Shown: positions 33,199 through 42,435, counted from the stretch's first letter. The stretch: DNA of 64,000 nt from Pseudomonas sp. Gutcm_11s (GCF_028649395.1 NZ_JAQSUW010000009.1:327989-391988); one strand, 5' to 3'. Notes: generated from the letters alone by a model not told the origin. Numbers and translations are program-made.

Positions 33199-34248
33199 TT
33201 ACAGACGCGGGTAGTCGATGTAGCCGACCGGACCCTGGGCGTAGAACAGCTCGGGGCGCGGCTCGTTGAGCGGGGCGTCCTTGGCCAGGCGCTCGACCAG
33301 GTCGGGGTTGGCGATGTAGGGAATGCCGAAGGCCACGGCATCGGCCTTGCCTTCTGCCAGCCAGGTGTTGGCCTGGTCCTTGGTGAAGCGCTCGTTGGCG
33401 ATGACCAGGCCGCCGAACTGCTCCTTGATGAAGGGGGTCAGGCTGTCGTCGCCTTCCTTCTCGCGGGTGCAGATGAAGGCCACGCCACGCTTGCCCAGTT
33501 CGCGGGCGACGTAGCCGAAGGTCTCGCGCGGATCGGCGTCGCCCATGTCATGGCTGTCGCGACGCGGTGCCAGGTGTACGCCAACACGGTCGGCGCCCCA
33601 CACGGCGATGGCCGCGTCGGTGACTTCCAGCAGCAGGCGGGCGCGGTTCTCGATCGAGCCGCCGTACTGGTCGCTGCGCTGGTTGGTGCTGCTCTGCAGG
33701 AACTGGTCGAGCAGGTAGCCGTTGGCGCCGTGGATTTCCACACCGTCGAAGCCGGCAGCCTTGGCGTTCTCGGCACCGTGGCGGTAAGCCTCGACGATGT
33801 CGGCGATTTCCTCGGTTTCCAGGGCGCGCGGGGTTTCGAAGCCTTTCATCGGGCGGACCAGGCTGACGTGGCCGGCCGGCGCGATGGCGCTAGGGGCGAC
33901 CGGCAGCTCGCCGTTCAGGTAGATCGGGTCGGACACGCGGCCGACGTGCCACAGCTGCAGGAAGATGCGGCCGCCGTTGGCGTGCACGGCGCGGGTGATG
34001 TTGAGCCAGCCGCGTACCTGGTCTTCCGACCAGATGCCGGGGGTGTCCGGGTAGCCCACGCCCATCGGGGTGACCGAGGTGGCTTCACTGAGGATCAGGC
34101 CGGCGCTGGCGCGCTGCACGTAGTACTCGGCCATCAGCGCGTTGGGCACGCGGCCTTCGTCGGCGCGGCAGCGGGTCAGCGGCGCCATGATGATGCGGTT
34201 GGGCAGTTCCAGACTGCCGATCTTGATCGGGTCGAAAATGGTGGTCAT
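33199..34248 (-). CDS. Alkene reductase, old yellow enzyme (NemA-like)
   Basis: The 349-residue FMN enzyme has RIIMAPLTRCRAD, LWHVGRVSD, VEIHGANGYLLDQFLQ and a C-terminal ending YIDYPRL, typical of NemA/xenobiotic reductases. It reduces activated C=C bonds, N-ethylmaleimide or nitrate esters with NADPH. It is the last gene of an ArsR-MFS-OYE operon (17 bp after the MFS gene), so it is probably induced with the exporter. Confidence 0.92.
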   Translation of the reverse strand: MTTIFDPIKIGSLELPNRIIMAPLTRCRADEGRVPNALMAEYYVQRASAGLILSEATSVTPMGVGYPDTPGIWSEDQVRGWLNITRAVHANGGRIFLQLWHVGRVSDPIYLNGELPVAPSAIAPAGHVSLVRPMKGFETPRALETEEIADIVEAYRHGAENAKAAGFDGVEIHGANGYLLDQFLQSSTNQRSDQYGGSIENRARLLLEVTDAAIAVWGADRVGVHLAPRRDSHDMGDADPRETFGYVARELGKRGVAFICTREKEGDDSLTPFIKEQFGGLVIANERFTKDQANTWLAEGKADAVAFGIPYIANPDLVERLAKDAPLNEPRPELFYAQGPVGYIDYPRL

Positions 34249-34265
34249 GGTCAGTCTCCAGTGTG

Positions 34266-35435
34266 TCAGTCCAGCAGGGGTTCGGCGTCGCTGCTGCGAC
34301 TGCCGAGGGATGCGGTAAGCAGGGCGGCGATCAGAGCCAGCGCGGCCAGTGCGGCGGCGGCCAGCGGTACGCTGGTCAGGCCCAGGCCATGGCCGATGAC
34401 CAACCCGCCGACCCAGGCGCCGATGGCGTTGCCCAGGTTGAAGGCGCCGATGTTGAGGGTGGCCACCAGGTTCGGCGCGGCCTGGCCGAAGTTCATCACG
34501 TTGACCTGCAGCGCCGGCACGGCGGCGAAGGCGGCCATGGCCCAGAGCAGCAGGTTGATTTCCAGCGGGATCAGCAGCGGACTGCTCCAGCGCACCAGCG
34601 AGGACAGCAGCGCCAGGCTGAGCAGGATGCCGGCCAGCGCGGTGGCCAGGTTCCAGTCGGCCAGGCGCCCGCCGAGCAGGTTGCCGAGTGTCAGGCCGAC
34701 GCCGATCAGCAGCAGGGTCCAGGTGATACCGCGTGGCGACACGCCGGTGACCTCGCCGAGCAGCGGCGCAATGTAGGTGAACAGGGCGAACACGGCGGCG
34801 GAGAACAGTACGGTGGTGGACAGCGCCAGCCACAGCCCGGCGCCACGCATGGCGGCCAGTTCGCCGCGCAGGTCGGCGGGCTCCTGCTCGCGGTTGTTCG
34901 GCAGCACGCGCCACAGGCCGATCAAGGCGATCACGCCGATCACGGTCACCGCCCAGAAGGTCGAGCGCCAGCCGGCGTACTGGCCGAGCGCGGTGCCCAG
35001 CGGCACGCCGAGCACGTTGGCCAGGGTCAGGCCGGTGAACATCAGCGCCACGGCCGAAGCCTTGCGGTTCTCCGGAACCAGGCTGGCGGCGACCACCGAG
35101 CCGATGCCGAAGAAGGCGCCATGGCAGAGTGCGGTGACCACGCGGGCGACCATCAGCAGTTCATAGTCGGCGGCGGTGGCGCAGAGCAGGTTGCCCAGCA
35201 CGAAGATGCCCATCAGGCCGAGCAGGGCCAGCTTGCGTGGCCAGTTGGCGGTGACCAGAGCCATGAACGGCGCACCGAGTGCCACGCCAAGGGCATAGCC
35301 GGTGACCAGCCAGCCGGCGCCGGGAATGGACACGCCGAGGTCGGTGGCCACCTCGGGCAGCAGGCCCATGATGACGAATTCCGTGGTGCCGATGGCAAAC
35401 GCGGACAGAGCGAGGACGAGAAGCGGTAACGGCAT
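34266..35435 (-). CDS. MFS transporter, sugar/arabinose-efflux-like (AraJ/YdhP family)
   Basis: The 389-residue, 12-helix exporter has the DHA1 family start FAIGTTEFVIMGLLPEVATDLGVSIPGAGWLVTGYALGV. Substrate unknown; the family exports drugs or metabolites by proton antiport. It sits between an ArsR regulator and an old yellow enzyme on one strand. Confidence 0.86.
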   Translation of the reverse strand: MPLPLLVLALSAFAIGTTEFVIMGLLPEVATDLGVSIPGAGWLVTGYALGVALGAPFMALVTANWPRKLALLGLMGIFVLGNLLCATAADYELLMVARVVTALCHGAFFGIGSVVAASLVPENRKASAVALMFTGLTLANVLGVPLGTALGQYAGWRSTFWAVTVIGVIALIGLWRVLPNNREQEPADLRGELAAMRGAGLWLALSTTVLFSAAVFALFTYIAPLLGEVTGVSPRGITWTLLLIGVGLTLGNLLGGRLADWNLATALAGILLSLALLSSLVRWSSPLLIPLEINLLLWAMAAFAAVPALQVNVMNFGQAAPNLVATLNIGAFNLGNAIGAWVGGLVIGHGLGLTSVPLAAAALAALALIAALLTASLGSRSSDAEPLLD

Positions 35436-35492
35436 GGGGCCGGCTCCTGGAAACGGTTGCATTTATTGGGTCCTGCGCGCGGGCAGGGCCGT

Positions 35493-35798
35493 TCAGAGTT
35501 GGGCGTCGAGGTCTTTCAGGAAGGCCTGGATGACCTCCTCGTTACGCTTGAAGAAACTCCACTGGCCGACCTTGCGGCTGGTCACCAGACCGGCGCGTTG
35601 CAGGGTGGCCAGGTGCACCGACACGCTCGACTGGGACAGGCCGCAGCGCTCGAACTTGCCGGCGCATACGCCAAGTTCCAGCGGGTGGTCCTGGTCGGCG
35701 AAGTGCTTTTCCGGCTCCTTCAGCCACTGCAGGATTTCACGCCGCACGGGGTGGGCGAGGGCCTTGATGATTTCGTCGATGTCGAGTGGAGTGCTCAT
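35493..35798 (-). CDS. ArsR-family winged-helix repressor
   Basis: The 101-residue protein has the ArsR HTH (LSQSSVSVHLATLQRAGLVTSRKVGQW). Two cysteines, Cys45 and Cys52, lie just before the recognition helix (VCAGKFERCGLSQ); they could form a thiol switch or bind a soft metal, but do not match the ArsR CVC arsenic motif. It is first in an operon with an MFS exporter and a NemA-like reductase. A perfect inverted repeat upstream is its likely operator. An electrophile- or thiol-sensing role is an inference. Confidence 0.85.
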   Translation of the reverse strand: MSTPLDIDEIIKALAHPVRREILQWLKEPEKHFADQDHPLELGVCAGKFERCGLSQSSVSVHLATLQRAGLVTSRKVGQWSFFKRNEEVIQAFLKDLDAQL

Positions 35799-35812
35799 GC
35801 TGGTGCTGTCGC

Positions 35813-35854
35813 ATATCGGGTTGAGGCGAACTGTATATCGGGTTGTCCCGATAT
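35813..35854. promoter_or_regulatory. Putative ArsR operator
   Basis: A perfect inverted repeat, ATATCGGG then TTGT then CCCGATAT (35835-35854), lies 37 bp upstream of the arsR-like start codon. A third ATATCGGG half-site is at 35813-35820. Three copies of one octamer in 42 bp before an autoregulatory-type gene make this the likely operator. Confidence 0.65.
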
Positions 35855-35943
35855 TTAGATCGTTTGCACCGATACTGACTATCAAGGCAGCTGATGAAGC
35901 GGCGAGAAGGCCCCGGGCTAGAGGCCTCGCTCGTGGGAAGGGA

Positions 35944-36111
35944 TCAATCCGCCAGGGGTTCGAACTCGTCTTTCACCCGTATCGCGCAATCGGGGCAGGC
36001 GAAATCCTCGGGCAGTTCTTCCCAGGGCGTGCCCGGCGCATAGCCGTGGTGCGGCTCGCCCCGGGTCTCGTCGTAGCAGTAGCCGCACTCCGGGCAGCGA
36101 TGGCGGCTCAT
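35944..36111 (-). CDS. Rubredoxin (alkane hydroxylase electron carrier)
   Basis: The 55-residue protein has both iron-binding knuckles, CPECGYCYDE and CPDCAIRVKDEF. CPECG lacks the CxxCG spacing variant of AlkG1-type proteins, so it is likely an AlkG2-type electron-transferring rubredoxin. Its start overlaps the alkB stop (ATGA), so it is coupled to the hydroxylase it serves. It accepts electrons from a rubredoxin reductase not present in the window. Confidence 0.9.
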   Translation of the reverse strand: MSRHRCPECGYCYDETRGEPHHGYAPGTPWEELPEDFACPDCAIRVKDEFEPLAD

Positions 36112-37268
36112 GCCGGCTGCTCGCTCAGGCCATAGCGTTGCATCAGGCGCTCGCGGTGGCCGGGCTGGAAGTTGATCCGCGCCGCATTGCCCTGCACCGC
36201 GCTGATCAGCCGCGGGTTCATGGTGCGGAACCACAGCGGCGGTACGTAGGCCACCAGGTACATGCCGAAGTAGCCACTGGGCAGGCGCGGCAGGTCGGGG
36301 AAGTTGCGCAGCGACTGGTAGCGCCGGGTCGGGTGGGCGTGGTGATCGGAATGCCGTTGCAGGTGGAACAACGCCCAGTTGGAGAACAGGTGGTTGCTGT
36401 TCCACGAATGGTGCGGCTGGCACACCTCGTAGCGACCGTTGCCGAGCTTGCCGCGCAACAGACCGTAATGTTCCAGGTAGTTGGCCGAGGTCAGCTGGAA
36501 GGCGCCCCAGAAGGCGGTTAGCAGCAGGTACGGCAGGATGGCGAGGCCGAAGGCCAGAGTCAGCCCGCCATACAGGGCCAGGCTGATCAGCGCCGGTTGC
36601 AGTACCTCGTTGTCCAGGCTCCAGACGCCCTTGCCGCAACGAGCCAGGCGTTCCTTCTCCAGTTGCCAGGCGCGGCGGAAACCACCGGGCATCTCGCGCA
36701 GGACGAAGCGGTAGATCGACTCGCCCATGCGCGACGAGGCCGGGTCCACCGGCGTGGCCACGTCGCGGTGGTGGCCGCGATTGTGCTCGACGTAGAAGTG
36801 CCCGTAGCAGGCCAGGGCCAGGGCCAGCTTGCCCAGCCAGCGCTCCAGCGTGCTCTTCTTGTGGCCCATCTCGTGACCGAGGTTGATGGCGAAACCGAGG
36901 CCGCCACCGGTGTTGATGATCATCGCCAGCACGCCGTACCAGGCCAGCGGCTGGGTGGCGACGAAGGCGGTGGTGGCGATGAAGGTCAGCCACAGTACCG
37001 GCACCAGCAGGTAGGTGATCCAGCGGTAGTAGGGGTCGGCCTCCAGCGCCGGCACCTCGGCCTCGGGCGGGTTGCTCGGGTCCTCGCCGATCAGCGCATC
37101 GAGCAGCGGCACGCCGAAGTAGAAGAACGCCGGCGACAGCCACAGCCAGGCGTCGTGCGGTGCTACCAGCAGGTACAGCGCGGGGCCGATCAGGCCCAGG
37201 CAGGGGACGAACAGCGACAGCAGCCAGAGCGGGCGCTTGCGGTCACGATAGGGCAGGGCGGTGTGCAT
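36108..37268 (-). CDS. alkB: Alkane 1-monooxygenase
   Basis: The 386-residue integral membrane diiron enzyme has all His boxes: HEMGH(K), EHNRGHH, QRHSDHHAHP, and the alkane-hydroxylase signature NYLEHYGLLRG. It hydroxylates the terminal carbon of medium-chain alkanes using O2 and electrons from rubredoxin. It starts at 37268; a longer upstream frame lacks family similarity. It forms an operon with rubredoxin and is divergent from an AraC-type regulator (124 bp), its probable activator. Confidence 0.93.
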   Translation of the reverse strand: MHTALPYRDRKRPLWLLSLFVPCLGLIGPALYLLVAPHDAWLWLSPAFFYFGVPLLDALIGEDPSNPPEAEVPALEADPYYRWITYLLVPVLWLTFIATTAFVATQPLAWYGVLAMIINTGGGLGFAINLGHEMGHKKSTLERWLGKLALALACYGHFYVEHNRGHHRDVATPVDPASSRMGESIYRFVLREMPGGFRRAWQLEKERLARCGKGVWSLDNEVLQPALISLALYGGLTLAFGLAILPYLLLTAFWGAFQLTSANYLEHYGLLRGKLGNGRYEVCQPHHSWNSNHLFSNWALFHLQRHSDHHAHPTRRYQSLRNFPDLPRLPSGYFGMYLVAYVPPLWFRTMNPRLISAVQGNAARINFQPGHRERLMQRYGLSEQPA

Positions 37269-37392
37269 TTTTATTCTCTCCGCGGTTCTTCGACCTGGGC
37301 CCAGCATGCGCCGACCCAGCAAGCGGCAGAACCGTTGAGTCGGGCAGAAAATCGTCTTATGGTGACAACTCATCCCATGCCGGACCTGCCCC

Positions 37393-38418
37393 ATGGACCC
37401 GAGCCTCGCCCCGCTGCAGCCATGCCTGCACCCGATCTACGCCCGCCTGATGTGCGCGGCGCTGCGCCAGCGCGGCTTCGGCGAGGCGGAGATCCTGCAT
37501 GGCACCGGCCTGGACTGGGCGCACCTGCACCGCGACAACCGCCCGCTCAACTTCGCCCAGGTGCAGCGCCTGATTCGCCGCGCCACCCAGCTCACCGAGT
37601 GCCCCTGGTTGGGCCTGGAAGTCGGTTGCGCCACGCCCGTGTCGGCACATGGTCCGGTGGGCTACGCCGCCGCCCTGTGCCCGGACCTGCGCGGCGTGCT
37701 GGCGGTGCTGGAGCGCTTCAGCGTGCTGCGCCTGTCCAGCCTGCGCCTCGGTGGGCGGGTCGAGGGCGAGCGCTACCGCATCTGCTTCGAGGAGCTGTTC
37801 GACCTTGCCGACGTGCGCGAGCACATCTTCACCAGCCTGGCCGGCGTCTGCCTGCGCCTGCTGGAAGCGGTGTGCGGCGCGCTGCCGGACGACTGCCTGG
37901 CGTTCAGCTTCCCCTTCGCCGAGCCACCCTGGTCGGCGCGCTATCGTGAGCTGCTCGGTCCCCGCGTCAGCTTCGGCGGCGAGTGCTTCAGTGTCAGTCT
38001 GCCCCTGGCATGGCTGGACCGCCCGAGCCTGAGCGCCGATGCCCAGGCCGCGCGCATCGCCCTGCGCGACTGCGAGCACCAGCTGCAGGGCGCCAGCCCC
38101 GGCGGCGACTGGACCAGCCGGGTGCAGCTGCGCCTGGTGGCCTGCGAGGGCAGCTACCCGACGCTGGAGCAACTGGCCGACGAATTTCACCTGTCCGAGC
38201 GCACGCTGATCCGCCGCCTGCGCGACGAGGGCGTGCACTACCAGCAACTGCTCGACGAGGTACGCCAGGAGCTGGCCTGCTGGCTGCTGCAGAGCACGCC
38301 GCTGAGCGTCGAGGCGGTGGCCGAGCGCCTGGGCTATCGCGATACCAGCAACTTCAGCCGCACCTTCCGCCGCTGGTTGGGCATGACGCCCAACGCCTGG
38401 CGCAAGGGGGCTGCGTGA
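37393..38418 (+). CDS. AraC-family regulator divergent from alkB
   Basis: The 341-residue protein has an Arabinose_bd-type N-terminal domain and a C-terminal AraC HTH (VAERLGYRDTSNFSRTFRRWLGMTPNAWR). Being divergent from alkB, it likely responds to alkane or its oxidation products. It is unrelated to the large MalT-like AlkS of the OCT plasmid system. Its stop overlaps the start of acpH (GTGA). Confidence 0.85.
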   Translation: MDPSLAPLQPCLHPIYARLMCAALRQRGFGEAEILHGTGLDWAHLHRDNRPLNFAQVQRLIRRATQLTECPWLGLEVGCATPVSAHGPVGYAAALCPDLRGVLAVLERFSVLRLSSLRLGGRVEGERYRICFEELFDLADVREHIFTSLAGVCLRLLEAVCGALPDDCLAFSFPFAEPPWSARYRELLGPRVSFGGECFSVSLPLAWLDRPSLSADAQAARIALRDCEHQLQGASPGGDWTSRVQLRLVACEGSYPTLEQLADEFHLSERTLIRRLRDEGVHYQQLLDEVRQELACWLLQSTPLSVEAVAERLGYRDTSNFSRTFRRWLGMTPNAWRKGAA

Positions 38419-38990
38419 ACTACCTGGCCCACCTGCACCTGGGTGGCGACGCCCCGGAGCAACTGCTCGGCAGCCTGTACGGCGACTTCGTCAAAGGGCC
38501 GCTGGCAGGACGCTACCCGGCCGGCATCGAGGCGGCCATCCAGCTGCACCGACGCATCGATGCCTTCACCGATCGCCATCCGCTGATCGAGCAGGCACGC
38601 GCGCGCTTCCCTGCCGAGCGGCGGCGCACCTCGGGGATTCTTCTCGATCTGTTCTTCGACCACTGCCTGGCCCGCGACTGGGCGGAGTTCGCCGACGAGC
38701 CATTGGTGCAGTTCACCGGCCGGGTCTACCGGGTGCTGGCCGCGCAGCCCGAGCTGCCCGAGCGCCTGGCCTTCATCGCGCCGCGCATGGCCGCGCAGGA
38801 CTGGCTGGGCAGCTACACCGATTTCGCCGTGCTGGAGCAGGTGCTGCTGGGCATGAGCCGGCGCCTGTCGCGCCCGCAGATGCTGGCCGGCGCCATGGGC
38901 GAGCTGGAGCGGCTGTACGAGCCGCTGAGCGATGATTTTCGCGCGTTCTATCCCGAGCTGCAGCGCTTCGCCAATCAGGCGGCGCGCTGA
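38415..38990 (+). CDS. acpH: Acyl carrier protein phosphodiesterase (AcpH family)
   Basis: The 191-residue protein begins NYLAHLHLGGDAPEQLLGSLYGDFVKG and has DAFTDRH and the metal-binding LFFDHCLARDW, as in ACP hydrolases that remove the 4'-phosphopantetheine group from holo-ACP. The start is a GTG at 38415 that overlaps the previous stop by 4 bp. Its 3' end overlaps olsA on the other strand by 16 bp. Confidence 0.88.
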   Translation: MNYLAHLHLGGDAPEQLLGSLYGDFVKGPLAGRYPAGIEAAIQLHRRIDAFTDRHPLIEQARARFPAERRRTSGILLDLFFDHCLARDWAEFADEPLVQFTGRVYRVLAAQPELPERLAFIAPRMAAQDWLGSYTDFAVLEQVLLGMSRRLSRPQMLAGAMGELERLYEPLSDDFRAFYPELQRFANQAAR

Positions 38991-39748
38991 GCCTGTTCCG
39001 CAGCCTCGCCGAACAACGCCACCTGCACCGCCCGCTGCGCCTGGCGCGCCAGGGCATTGCGTTCCTGGCCGGTGCTGGCGATGGGGGCGAGCAACTGGAT
39101 CTGCACCTTGCTGCGGTCCGCAGCGAACAGGCGCAATAGGTGCGAGGGCAGGTCGTCGTCGCCGATGAAGGGCGCGATGGGGTCGATCACGCCGTCGCGC
39201 AGGTAGCGGATCGCCACCGGCTGCAGCGGCACTCCGGCCTCGATGGCGCCAGTCAGCAGGCGGCCGTGGAAGGTGCGTACCTGCTGGCCGTCGGTGGTGG
39301 TGCCTTCGGGGAAGATCAGCAACTGGCGGCCGGCGCTCAGGTGGCGATGCAGCTGACGCGCCAGCAGAGTGCTGTCGCCCGAGCCGCGGCGGATGAACAG
39401 GGTGCCGGCCTTGTGCGCCAGCCAGCCGGCCAGCGGCCAGGTGCGCACCTCGGCCTTGGACAGGAAGGAGATCGGCAGCAGCTGGCCAATCAGCGGGATA
39501 TCGGTCCACGACACATGGTTGCCGACCCACAGGTACGGCCCCTGCGGCAGCTCGCCCAGTACCTCGACCTCGAACGGCAGGGCGCGGCTCAGACGACGCA
39601 GGAACCAGGCGGTGAGGCGCTGGCGCAGGCCCATCAGATCATGCCGGCGCAGGCGCTCGACGGTGGCGACGAAGCCGGCCAGGGCCACGCCCAGCAGCAG
39701 CACCGCCACCAGCCGGGTCAGGCGCAGCCACAGGCGCGCACGTTTCAT
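38975..39748 (-). CDS. olsA: 1-acylglycerol-type O-acyltransferase for ornithine lipid (OlsA)
   Basis: The 257-residue protein has an N-terminal membrane helix, the NHVSWTD (HX4D) motif and FPEGTTTDG. In ornithine lipid synthesis OlsA adds the second, ester-linked acyl chain to lyso-ornithine lipid. Its ATG overlaps the olsB stop by 4 bp, so both steps are coupled. Ornithine lipids typically replace phospholipids when phosphate is scarce; no Pho box was found by eye. Confidence 0.88.
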   Translation of the reverse strand: MKRARLWLRLTRLVAVLLLGVALAGFVATVERLRRHDLMGLRQRLTAWFLRRLSRALPFEVEVLGELPQGPYLWVGNHVSWTDIPLIGQLLPISFLSKAEVRTWPLAGWLAHKAGTLFIRRGSGDSTLLARQLHRHLSAGRQLLIFPEGTTTDGQQVRTFHGRLLTGAIEAGVPLQPVAIRYLRDGVIDPIAPFIGDDDLPSHLLRLFAADRSKVQIQLLAPIASTGQERNALARQAQRAVQVALFGEAAEQAQRAA

Positions 39749-40488
39749 ACGGCGGCCTTGAAGTGGCGTGCGTAGCGCGGGCACAGCTCGTCGCGCTTGA
39801 GCAGGATGAACACGTCGGCGACCTGGAAGTCCGGGTCCCAGCAGGGCTCGCCGCAGACCTTGGCGCCCAGGCGCATGTAGGCCTTGAGCAGCGGCGGCAT
39901 CTCGGCGATCACGTTGCCCGGCACGTCCAGTTGCGGCAGCGGGGTCTTCGGCTCGGCGCGCAGGTGTTCGGTGCACAGGTGGCGTTCACGCAGGCGCTGC
40001 ATGATCGCCTGGGCCTGGATGCCTCCGTCCTGCATGGGGATGCTGGCGCAGCCCATCAGGTAGCGATAGCCGCCCTCGTTGAGCACTTCGGCCAGCTCGC
40101 TCCACAGCACGGCGATGGTGCCGCCGTTGCGGTAGGCCGGCGCCACGCAGGTGCGGCCGATCTCCAGTACCGGGCCTTCGAGATGTGCCAGGCCGTGCAG
40201 GCTGAACTCCTCCTCGCTATAGAAGCGGCCGAGGCGGCTGGCGCTGTGGTGGTCGAGCAGGCGGGTGGTGGCGACCAGCTCGCCGCTGTTGAGGTCGCGC
40301 ACGCCGATATGGCTGCAGTGCGGATCGAAATCGTCCATGTCCAGGCCCAGCTCGGCGCCCTTGAGCTTGGCATCGAATTCGCTACTGAACACGGCGTAGC
40401 GCAGGGCCTGCGCCTCGCGCAGCGCATTCGGGCCGATCAGGCGTTCGGCTTGCAGGCGACGTTCGGCAGTGCGGGCGATCTGGGTCAT
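39745..40488 (-). CDS. olsB: L-ornithine N-alpha-acyltransferase (OlsB)
   Basis: The 247-residue protein belongs to the GNAT-like acyltransferase family: [36 protein letters not shown] and [14 protein letters not shown]. It attaches a 3-hydroxyacyl chain from acyl-ACP to ornithine, the first step of ornithine lipid synthesis. First gene of the olsBA operon. The gene on the far side (an acyl-CoA dehydrogenase-like gene) is divergent. Confidence 0.92.
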   Translation of the reverse strand: MTQIARTAERRLQAERLIGPNALREAQALRYAVFSSEFDAKLKGAELGLDMDDFDPHCSHIGVRDLNSGELVATTRLLDHHSASRLGRFYSEEEFSLHGLAHLEGPVLEIGRTCVAPAYRNGGTIAVLWSELAEVLNEGGYRYLMGCASIPMQDGGIQAQAIMQRLRERHLCTEHLRAEPKTPLPQLDVPGNVIAEMPPLLKAYMRLGAKVCGEPCWDPDFQVADVFILLKRDELCPRYARHFKAAV

Positions 40489-40618
40489 CGAGTGGCCTCC
40501 GTGAGCCAGCCTGTTGCGGCCGGTCGATGTTGTTGGGCAAGCTCAGGCTAGGAACACCTGGTGTCACCTCCATGAATCTTTGGTGATGCTTGCGTGACAG
40601 ACGACGAGGACTTTTGTG

Positions 40619-41494
40619 ATGCCCTGGCAATCCCTGCTGGAAACCCATGAGCGCCTGCCGGCGAGCAGCCTGGAAGACTGGTACTCCGCGCTGCTGGAAC
40701 GCGTCGGCGAGGACGGCCCGTTCGCCCTGGCGGTGCTCGGCGGGCGCCTGGCCGCCACCCCCGGCCTGGCCTTCTTCGCTGGCTACCAGGGCGCCCTGCG
40801 CGCGCTGTGGCCGGCGGCCCCACGCAGCCCCGGCGCGCTGTGCGTGACCGAGAACAGGAGCACGCGCCCGGCCGATATGCAGACCCGCATGAGCGGCCTG
40901 CACCTGAGTGGCCGCAAGGACTTCGTCACCGCCGCCGAGGCCGCCGACTGGCTGCTGGTGGCCGCGCGGGTGGAAGAGCAGGGCGCGCCGCGCCTGGCCG
41001 TGGGCGTGGTGCGCAGCGGCGCACCGGGCGCGCGCTGCGAGCCGCTGCCAAGCCTGCCGCTGATGCCGGACATCGGCCACGCCCGCCTGCACCTGGACAA
41101 CGCCCTGTGCGAGCTGCTGCCGGGCGACGGCTGGGACAGCTACGTGAAGCCCTTCCGCAGCCTCGAGGACCTGCACGTGCTGGGCGCGGTGCTCGGCTGG
41201 CTGTATGGCGTGGGTGAGGACGGCGGCTGGCCGCAGGAGCTGCGCCTGCGTCTGCTCGGCCTGCTGTCCGGCTGCGCCGAGGTCACCCGCCACTGCGCCA
41301 ACGATGCAGCCACCCACTTGCTGCTGGCCGGGCTGTTCGCCCAGTTCAAGGCCCTGCGCCCGGAGCTGGACGCCGCCATCGCCGCCGGCCCGCAGGAGTG
41401 GGCCGCGCTGTGGGCGCGCGACTGCAATCTGCTGGAGGTGGCGCGCACGGCGCGTGAGAAGCGTCTGGAGAAGGCCCTGGCAGCGCTGGCTTGA
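40619..41494 (+). CDS. Acyl-CoA dehydrogenase-like protein, short
   Basis: The 291-residue protein has a middle beta domain resembling acyl-CoA dehydrogenases (GLHLSGRKDFVTAAEAADWLLVAAR) and a C-terminal helical bundle. It is ~90 residues shorter than usual ACADs and the classical catalytic glutamate region is not obvious, so activity is uncertain. The start is the ATG at 40619 behind GAGGA, with an alternative GTG one codon earlier. It is divergent from olsBA. Confidence 0.6.
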   Translation: MPWQSLLETHERLPASSLEDWYSALLERVGEDGPFALAVLGGRLAATPGLAFFAGYQGALRALWPAAPRSPGALCVTENRSTRPADMQTRMSGLHLSGRKDFVTAAEAADWLLVAARVEEQGAPRLAVGVVRSGAPGARCEPLPSLPLMPDIGHARLHLDNALCELLPGDGWDSYVKPFRSLEDLHVLGAVLGWLYGVGEDGGWPQELRLRLLGLLSGCAEVTRHCANDAATHLLLAGLFAQFKALRPELDAAIAAGPQEWAALWARDCNLLEVARTAREKRLEKALAALA

Positions 41495-41560
41495 CCTGGA
41501 TCAGTACGCCTCCAGGGCCCGTCGGCTAACGTCGCCTCGCTTTTTTCCTGCGAGGTCTTC

Positions 41561-42346
41561 ATGCGCCGCGAGCCCATAGTGCTGTTTGATAACGGCACCC
41601 ACCAATGCCTGATGTTCGATGACCTGGTCAGCGGCGAAGGCGTGCAATCCAACCAGTTCCTCATCACCGACAGCGAGCAGTACCTGCTGCTCGATCCGGG
41701 CGGTGACCTGACCTACACCCCCTTGTCGCTGGAGCTGTCCAAGCACATCCCGCTGCAGTCGCTGACCTATATCTTCGCCTCTCACCAGGACCCGGACATC
41801 ATCGCCTCGTTGGACAAGTGGCTGCTGCATACCCGTGCGCGGGTGATCTGCTCCAAGCTGTGGGCGCGCTTCCTGCCGCACCTCACGGCCAACTACCTGG
41901 CCCTGAGCCATGGCATCTGCACCTACGACCGCATCATCGCGCTGCCGGATCGCGGCCAGGCGATTCCGCTGGGCAACTGCAACCTCAAGGCGGTGCCGGC
42001 GCACTTCCTCCATTCGGTGGGCAACTTCCAGATCTACGACCCGGTGAGCAAGATCCTCTTCTCCGGGGACATGGGCGCCTCGATGGTCGACGATGCCAGC
42101 CCGGTGCAGGACTTCGCCGCGCACGTCACGCACATGGCCGGCTTCCACCGCCGCTACATGGCGAGCAACAAGGCCTGCCGCTTCTGGGCGCAGATGGTGC
42201 GCGAGATGGACGTGGCGATGATCGTGCCGCAGCACGGGCGGCCCTTCGTCGGGGCGGAGATGATCAACGCCTTCCTCGACTGGATCGAAAAGCTGGAGTG
42301 CGGTCTCGACCTGATGACCCAGCAGGACTATCGCCTGCCGGACTGA
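41561..42346 (+). CDS. Stand-alone diiron MBL protein (flavodiiron N-terminal domain, ODP-like)
   Basis: The 261-residue protein has the MBL-type flavodiiron arrangement: SHQDPDII instead of HxExDH, HFLHSVGNFQIYD, SGDMGAS and QHGRPF. It lacks the FMN flavodoxin domain, so it may sense or reduce O2 or NO as a stand-alone domain. The substrate is unknown. It lies alone between an ACAD-like gene and a serine hydrolase gene. Confidence 0.78.
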   Translation: MRREPIVLFDNGTHQCLMFDDLVSGEGVQSNQFLITDSEQYLLLDPGGDLTYTPLSLELSKHIPLQSLTYIFASHQDPDIIASLDKWLLHTRARVICSKLWARFLPHLTANYLALSHGICTYDRIIALPDRGQAIPLGNCNLKAVPAHFLHSVGNFQIYDPVSKILFSGDMGASMVDDASPVQDFAAHVTHMAGFHRRYMASNKACRFWAQMVREMDVAMIVPQHGRPFVGAEMINAFLDWIEKLECGLDLMTQQDYRLPD

Positions 42347-42435
42347 TTCGTCTCCCGCTTCGGCGTGATCGGCACTGTTTTCCGTCACGCCCGCCATGCT
42401 AGCGTCGGCTCCTCCAAAATCTGCGAGCGAGCCCG

